Assembly: GCF_046630445.1 (NCBI RefSeq)
Contig: NC_092340.1
Location: 24,254,001 to 24,318,000 of the forward strand
Direction of reading: 5' to 3'
Source of the DNA: Rutidosis leptorrhynchoides
Lineage: Eukaryota > Streptophyta > Magnoliopsida > Asterales > Asteraceae
Length of the DNA: 64,000 nt
The first letter of the stretch is position 1. Each line of letters opens with the position of its first letter. Shown here one piece after another: positions 58,814 to 64,000 of this stretch. The position numbers and the translations under genes were made by a program. The notes beneath the pieces are model-generated. The model had not been told where the DNA came from, did not search any database, and saw only the letters and a program-made list of their open reading frames with translations.

Positions 58814-60131
58814 GGCGATGATTATCGATCAATTTAAAAGCATCCCTTTTTCTATCCTAAAAATCTATTATCAATATCAATATCTAAAAATCTCTATCAT
58901 AATGTTAATGTAATAAGATATAACAATAATCTTAATTTTAATTTTAAATTATGATAATAATAAGATTTATGATAGAGATCCTTTGAGTGTGTAAGTCGAA
59001 ATTCTGTCCGTGTAACGCTACGCTATTTTTAATCATTGTAAATTATGTTCAACCTTTTTATATTAATGTCTCGTAGCTAAGTTATTATTATGCTTATTTA
59101 AAACGAAGTAATCATGATGTTGGGCTAATTACTAAAATTGGGTAATTGGGCTTTGTACCATAATTAAGGTTTGGGCAAAAGACCGACACTTGTGGAAATT
59201 GGACTATTGACTATTAATAGATGGGGGGTATTGTCTAATTGAGTGACAACTCATTGGAGTCTGTCGAACCTATCTTCAAATTAATTATCCTAATAATTAA
59301 TAATGATTATGGTTGTCCTATTTAGTGACGTTCATATGGAATCTATTATAACCATTTAATTAATTATTCGGGTTGGGTAATTGATTATTCAAACTGATCA
59401 AGTGGGTAAATTAATATTCATATCTAATCAAAACAGGGGTAGATTACATACAGTGATAACTGGTGTAATTGTTGACAGAAGTGATAACTGCGTCACAGTT
59501 TAAATCCTTAATTAGTTGGAATATTTGACTTCGGGTATAAGGGTAATTTGACGAGGACACTCGCACTTTATATTTATGAGCGATGGACTATTATGGATAA
59601 AAACCAGATAGGTATCAAATAAACCATGACAAAGGACAATTAACCCGAGTAACAATTAATTAAAATCAAAACGTCAAACATCATGATTACGGAAGTTTAA
59701 ATAAGCATAATCCTTTTATTTCATATTCTTTCGCAATTTTATTTATTGTTATTTTATTTATCGTCATTTATTTATTTTACGCACTTTAATTATTGTCATT
59801 TATCTTTACGCTTAAAAATATAAAATCGACAAACCGGTCATTAAACGGTAAAAACCCCCCTTTTATAATAATATTACTACTTATATATATATATATATAT
59901 TTATATAAATATAGTTTTATAAAAATATAGTACGTAATCACTAGCTCCCTGTGGAACGAACCGGACTTACTAAAAACTACACTACTCTACGATTAGGTAC
60001 ACTGCCTATAGTGTTGTAGCAAGGTTTAGGTATATCCCATCCGTAAATTAATAAAACTTGTGTCATATTTTGTAGTATTTCCTAGTAAAAATAATACTAT
60101 TTCGTACCCTCACGCTACATCATCAAGTTTT

Positions 60132-60149
60132 TGGCGCCGCTGCCGGGGA
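60132..60149 (+). other. Element C primer-binding site (tRNA-Asp type)
   Basis: TGGCGCCGCTGCCGGGGA, six bases after the LTR end, is the primer site typical of Athila-type elements and complementary to the tRNA-Asp 3' end, with one possible mismatch (GCTG for GTTG). Confidence 0.85.
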
Positions 60150-61207
60150 GCGCTAAAACGCTATATTTTTAATTATAATAATATTGAAATAAAATATAAT
60201 AATATAATAATATTGAAATAGAATATAATAATATAATAATATTGAAATATAATATAATAATATAATAATATTTTAGAATTACGTAAAATTTTAAAAAGTC
60301 GTATTTATTAAATACTTCAGGGGTATATTATGTAACTTGTAATTAATAATTTCTATCATATCGCTTTCATTTGAATAGTAAATTAATTAATTTCTTTTCA
60401 TTTACTATTCATGAATAGTAAATGAATTAAAAAAAAAGTTTTGAAAAAAAATAATAATTATAAAAAAATTATTAATTTGTAAAAAAAAATCGTTTTAAAA
60501 AAAAAAAACGAAAAAAAAAAAACAAAAACGTAAAAAAAAAAAAAAAAAAAACGTAAAAAAAAAATTATTAAAAAAAAATATATATTTTTTTAAGATTTTG
60601 TCTATAAAAAAAAAGTGTTTTTTTAGTTTTATTACCTTTAGATTTTTAGACTATAGTCGCAACTTTTAGTATTAAGTTTAGTTTTGCCATAGTTATTTTT
60701 ACTTCTAGAATTTTTAGGGTTTGCCGTAAAATCCCTTAAGTGCTTATTCCTTAGACTAAGTTTTAGGTGCTTTAGAATTTTGCGACGCCGTTTTACGCGC
60801 TACTTTTTTTTTTTTTTTTTTTTTGTCACCTTTTATTTTTCAACCATTTTTCTTTTTCGACCTTTTGCGACGAACTCTTTTTCTCTCTTATTTCTCGCCA
60901 TTCTAGTTTTTAGGACTTAGAATTTTTTCTACTTCTTATCTAAATTTTCTTAAAATTACGAAAATTTATTTTAAGTGGTTAAATTGATAGACATCAAAAT
61001 TTTCTGGTTCGTAGTAATAGTTGGATTTGTACGTGGACCGGGTTATTGGAGCCAAACAGTCCTCAATTATATTGAGACCAAACGAATCCTGCCCCTCTGC
61101 TGCATCTTTTGGCTATTCAAAACGTGGGCAAAATCAGAAAAGTCTATTGGTTGGATAACTTATTATAATTTTTCTTTCCTTTTTAAAACTAATAGGATAT
61201 TCTGTGA
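60150..61207 (+). other. Element C leader, low-complexity A- and T-runs
   Basis: Untranslated leader with imperfect ataataatattgaaata repeats (60170-60270), long A-runs (60430-60600) and a T-run (60804-60826). From about 61000 the sequence becomes more balanced and leads into gag. A minor frame at 60975-61256 is not supported as a gene. Confidence 0.7.
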
Positions 61208-63928
61208 ATGTACCGAGCAAAACGTTCACCACCTTTCATACATTCACCACCTGTAACTCGATCAAGACATCTAGCAAATATTGTTGCCATTGATTTTTCT
61301 TTAGAATCGTCATCTAGTCGAACAAGAACTCCAACTCAAATTTCCGATAATCCATCTTTTGAACCCGACTTCACAATTAAGAACCCGGAGCATATTCAAG
61401 GACAATTCCAAGATCTTGAACCACTAATTATTCCTCCTGAGCCACAAACCATTAAATCAGAATCCTCTAGTGATTCGTATTCAACAAATTCAATTATGGA
61501 AGTAACGGAACCTCTAAGTATGGAAGATCGAATGAGAGCCACACGCACGGGCCAAGGTCACGCCATTATTAAGCCAGAAGTTAATGCGCCAGATTATGAA
61601 ATGAAAGGACAAATTCTACACATGGTAACTAACCAATGCCAATTTAGTGGTACGCTGAAGGAAGATCCAAATGAACATCTACGTACCTTTAATAGGATCT
61701 GCACACTATTTAAAATCCGAGAAGTGGAGGATGAACAGATATATCTCATGTTATTTCCCTGGACTTTAAAGGAAGAAGCCAAAGATTGGTTGGAATCGTT
61801 ACCTGAAGGGGCGATTGACACATGGGATGTTTTAGTTGAAAAATTTCTTAAACAATTCTTTCCGGCATCTAAAGCCGTGAGACTTCAAGGAGAAATTGTT
61901 ACGTTCGCGCAAAAGCCAAATGAAACATTATATGAGGCGTGGACAAGATTCGGAAGGATGTTGAGAGGATGTCCTCAACACGGTTTAGACACTTACCAAA
62001 TAGAACAAATATTCTACCAAGGTGTCAACGTTGCTACACGAAAAGACATCGACATAACAGCTGGTGGTTCCATTATGAAGAAAACCGCAACTGAAGCTTA
62101 CAAAATTATTGATAACACAGCCTCCCACTCACATGAGTGGCACCAAGAAAAAGATATCTTTCGATCATCTAAAGCAGCTAGAGCTGATTCTAGCCATGAC
62201 TTTGATTCTGTTTCCGCAAAAATAGATGCTTTCGAAAGACGAATGGAAAAGATGAATAAAGATATTCACGCAATACGAATCAGTTGTGAGCTATGCGGTG
62301 GACCACACTTATTGAAAGATTGTCACATTGAACCAACATTGGAACAACGAGAGAATGTTTTCTATATGAACCAAAGGCCGGGAAATAATTATCAAAATAA
62401 TTATCAACCGCCAAAGCTAAACTTCAATCGAAATCAAAACATTCTTTACAATCCAAAAGGACCCGAAAATAACTGGTATAACCAACAAGGTCCGAATAAC
62501 CAACCAACTCAAAACAACACTTTCAATCAACAAAGACCTGGCTTATATAAACCACAACAACAAATCGAAGAGAAAAAGTCAAATATGGAAGACGTGGTAT
62601 TCAAGCTAGTTGAATCTCAAACACAATTTATTGAAACTCAAACCCAAACGAACGAGAGGTTTGATCAGTCATTAAGAACTCAACAAGCTTCCATTTTGAA
62701 TCTAGAAAAACACGTAGGTACTCTTGCTAGCATGATGAGTGAGAGGGAACAAGGAAAGCTACCGAGTAATACTGAAGTAAATCCTCGGAAAGAGAATGTT
62801 AATATGGTGTCAACAAATTCTGAAAAACCAGCTCCAGAAGATGGGAAGGTTTTAGATGTGAGTAACAATGAAGAAGTTACATCACCACCACCACCTGAGT
62901 ATGTAAAGCCAGTGGTGACACCATACAAACCACCCATCCCGTTTCCAAGAAAAGGAGTTGAGTATGAGCAAGTAATAAGTAATAAAGATTGTGATACTTC
63001 TGGAAAGAAGAAGAAGAAAAAGAATAAGAAAGTACAAGAAACAAAAGCCGTAGAAGTAAACCCGGTGAATACAGTTCCACCAAAACCTCCACCTAGGGTA
63101 GGTGATCCGGGTGAATTTATTGTTCCTTGTCTACTTAGTGATTGTGTCATGTATGATGCACTAGCAGATTTAGGTGCAAGTGTAAGTGTTATGCCTCTTT
63201 CCTTACATAAGAGATTAGGTGTAGGTAAGTTAAGTCCAACGGATATGAGTGTTCGACTCTTTGATCAAACCATTAAGCACCCAGTTGGAATTGCTGACAA
63301 CCTACCCATTCAAGTAGGCAATTTAACCTTTCTAGTCGAATTCATTGTCATTGACATAGAAGAGGACCCAAACATTCCTCTAATTTTAGGTCGACCATTC
63401 TTTGCGTCCACCGGGGCGTTATTTGATGTAGGAAATGGAAGAATGACACTTAAAAGTGGTGACAAATCGATCACCTTTATGATTCGAAAGTCTAAATCTC
63501 CACCAACCAAAACCGTTGAACCAGCAAAAACGATTGGTAAGAACCATGTTGTTTTACCAACTCCAACGGTAATACTTAGCAATAATGAAACGCCTAAGTA
63601 TGGGGAAAATGAAGTAACACCTAATGATGACATGATAACAAAGAACCCCGTTGTTGATACGAAATTAGATAATCCCATTATTAATAGTTCAATGAAGAAA
63701 CTTATTAAACGGATTCGCGATGCTAGAACCAAGGGGAACTTTAAGTTATGTAACCGATTAGTATCCAATCTGTCGCCTAAAGAAAAGGCGAAGCTAGTTG
63801 AAATTGTGGATATAACACATGAATCCGACCAATGGCTTAAAGAAAAAGTCACGGATATGCAAGTTGATTATGGACCAAGAGAAATTGACGATGAAGCTAA
63901 TCACAATTTCGACACCACAGCTACCTAA
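61208..63928 (+). CDS. gag: Athila-type Gag-protease protein (906 aa)
   Basis: Intact ORF from ATG 61208 to TAA 63926-63928. The retrotransposon Gag core spans about residues 150-310 (LRTFNRICTLFKIREVEDEQ, WLESLP, FLKQFFPASKAVRLQ, ETLYEAWTRFGRML). A short zinc-knuckle-like CELCGGPHLLKDC follows at about 360, then Gln/Asn-rich and Pro-rich linkers and a Lys-rich run (KKKKKKNKK). The aspartic protease domain is at about 635-760, with DLGASVSVMPLS in place of a DSG/DTG active site and LILGRPF as the flap-side motif; DLGA is what I remember as usual for Athila-type elements. RT and integrase would follow in a separate or later frame beyond the window. An in-frame codon upstream gives no better start. 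No stop or frameshift is seen, so element C may be young. Confidence 0.88.
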   Translation: MYRAKRSPPFIHSPPVTRSRHLANIVAIDFSLESSSSRTRTPTQISDNPSFEPDFTIKNPEHIQGQFQDLEPLIIPPEPQTIKSESSSDSYSTNSIMEVTEPLSMEDRMRATRTGQGHAIIKPEVNAPDYEMKGQILHMVTNQCQFSGTLKEDPNEHLRTFNRICTLFKIREVEDEQIYLMLFPWTLKEEAKDWLESLPEGAIDTWDVLVEKFLKQFFPASKAVRLQGEIVTFAQKPNETLYEAWTRFGRMLRGCPQHGLDTYQIEQIFYQGVNVATRKDIDITAGGSIMKKTATEAYKIIDNTASHSHEWHQEKDIFRSSKAARADSSHDFDSVSAKIDAFERRMEKMNKDIHAIRISCELCGGPHLLKDCHIEPTLEQRENVFYMNQRPGNNYQNNYQPPKLNFNRNQNILYNPKGPENNWYNQQGPNNQPTQNNTFNQQRPGLYKPQQQIEEKKSNMEDVVFKLVESQTQFIETQTQTNERFDQSLRTQQASILNLEKHVGTLASMMSEREQGKLPSNTEVNPRKENVNMVSTNSEKPAPEDGKVLDVSNNEEVTSPPPPEYVKPVVTPYKPPIPFPRKGVEYEQVISNKDCDTSGKKKKKKNKKVQETKAVEVNPVNTVPPKPPPRVGDPGEFIVPCLLSDCVMYDALADLGASVSVMPLSLHKRLGVGKLSPTDMSVRLFDQTIKHPVGIADNLPIQVGNLTFLVEFIVIDIEEDPNIPLILGRPFFASTGALFDVGNGRMTLKSGDKSITFMIRKSKSPPTKTVEPAKTIGKNHVVLPTPTVILSNNETPKYGENEVTPNDDMITKNPVVDTKLDNPIINSSMKKLIKRIRDARTKGNFKLCNRLVSNLSPKEKAKLVEIVDITHESDQWLKEKVTDMQVDYGPREIDDEANHNFDTTAT

Positions 63929-64000
63929 GTGTGGGGAGATTCAAATGTTCTAAAAAGAAAATGTTGTCTAGAATTAGTTGTTCTGTTCTCGTGTAGTTCC

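Larger units (their letters stand above)
58332..60125 (+). repeat. Element C 5' LTR
   Basis: About 1.79 kb from tgataagg to tacatcatca, the last CA before agttt and the primer site. The end is inferred from the primer site because the 3' LTR is not in the window. It contains the block shared with LTR D, a TATA box and AT repeats. Confidence 0.8.
58332..64000 (+). mobile_element. Athila-type Ty3 retrotransposon C (5' part; continues off the window)
   Basis: It begins tgataaggct inside the B3 5' LTR. 5' LTR, tRNA-Asp-type primer site, long AT-rich leader and a 906-aa Gag-protease ORF are present; RT and the 3' LTR lie to the right of the window. The left flank is GATTG (58327-58331), expected again after the 3' LTR. 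It is the youngest insertion on the right side. Confidence 0.9.

Noticed and set aside
60975-61256. 93-aa hydrophobic frame before the Athila gag
   Set aside because: It starts at a non-ATG codon and overlaps the gag start in another frame; more likely leader sequence of element C.

Overview
The window looks like repeat-dense, AT-rich nuclear DNA of a flowering plant. I found no ordinary single-copy host gene, rRNA or tRNA. Almost all of the 64 kb is LTR retrotransposon sequence, with one LINE remnant and one Ty1/copia remnant. An Asteraceae (daisy family) source is my best guess from the style of the Ty3 elements and the Athila leader, but this is an inference without a database search. Family labels used here: A, B and D are Ty3-type families with LTRs of about 3 kb; C is an Athila-type Ty3 element.

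Left half, four nested layers, three of them proven by matching 5-bp target-site duplications (TSDs). An old family-A LTR (A0: 1-797 plus 40935-42700), itself sitting in a LINE, was split by a complete family-A element (A1: 798-40929, TSD TGTTT). A1 was split by element B1 (4506-30337, TSD GGCAT). B1 was split by element B2 (7844-20930, TSD AGTGT). A1 also holds a solo LTR of family D (32797-35769, near-TSD TACTG/TACTA). A1 is a decayed copy that lacks RT and RNase H; B1 and B2 still show recognisable full coding layouts with scattered stops.

Right half. From 42701 come a minus-strand LINE reverse-transcriptase remnant, an inverted-repeat-rich stretch, and a minus-strand copia RNase H end with the start of its 3' LTR. 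Element B3 (45319-58331 and beyond, minus strand) interrupts the copia gene. The 5' LTR of B3 is in turn interrupted by element C, whose 5' LTR (58332-60125), tRNA-Asp-type primer site and 906-aa Gag-protease ORF (61208-63928) run to the right edge.

Most interesting: all three family-B elements carry the same two extra genes between the primer-binding site and gag. The first is an acidic protein of about 200 aa. The second is an F-box protein of 227 aa resembling plant F-box proteins with a Sel1-like helical segment. Each is in the sense orientation and is followed by a normal chromovirus-type Gag-PR-RT-RNaseH-IN-chromodomain polyprotein. A retrotransposon lineage that stably carries its own putative ubiquitin-ligase adaptor would be unusual. 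Other signals are a conserved core of about 500 bp in the LTRs of families A, B and D ending in a splice-acceptor-like site, a block upstream of the TATA box shared by the unrelated LTRs of D and C, conserved hairpins next to the plus-strand primer, and an unusual primer-binding-site variant shared by B1 and B3.
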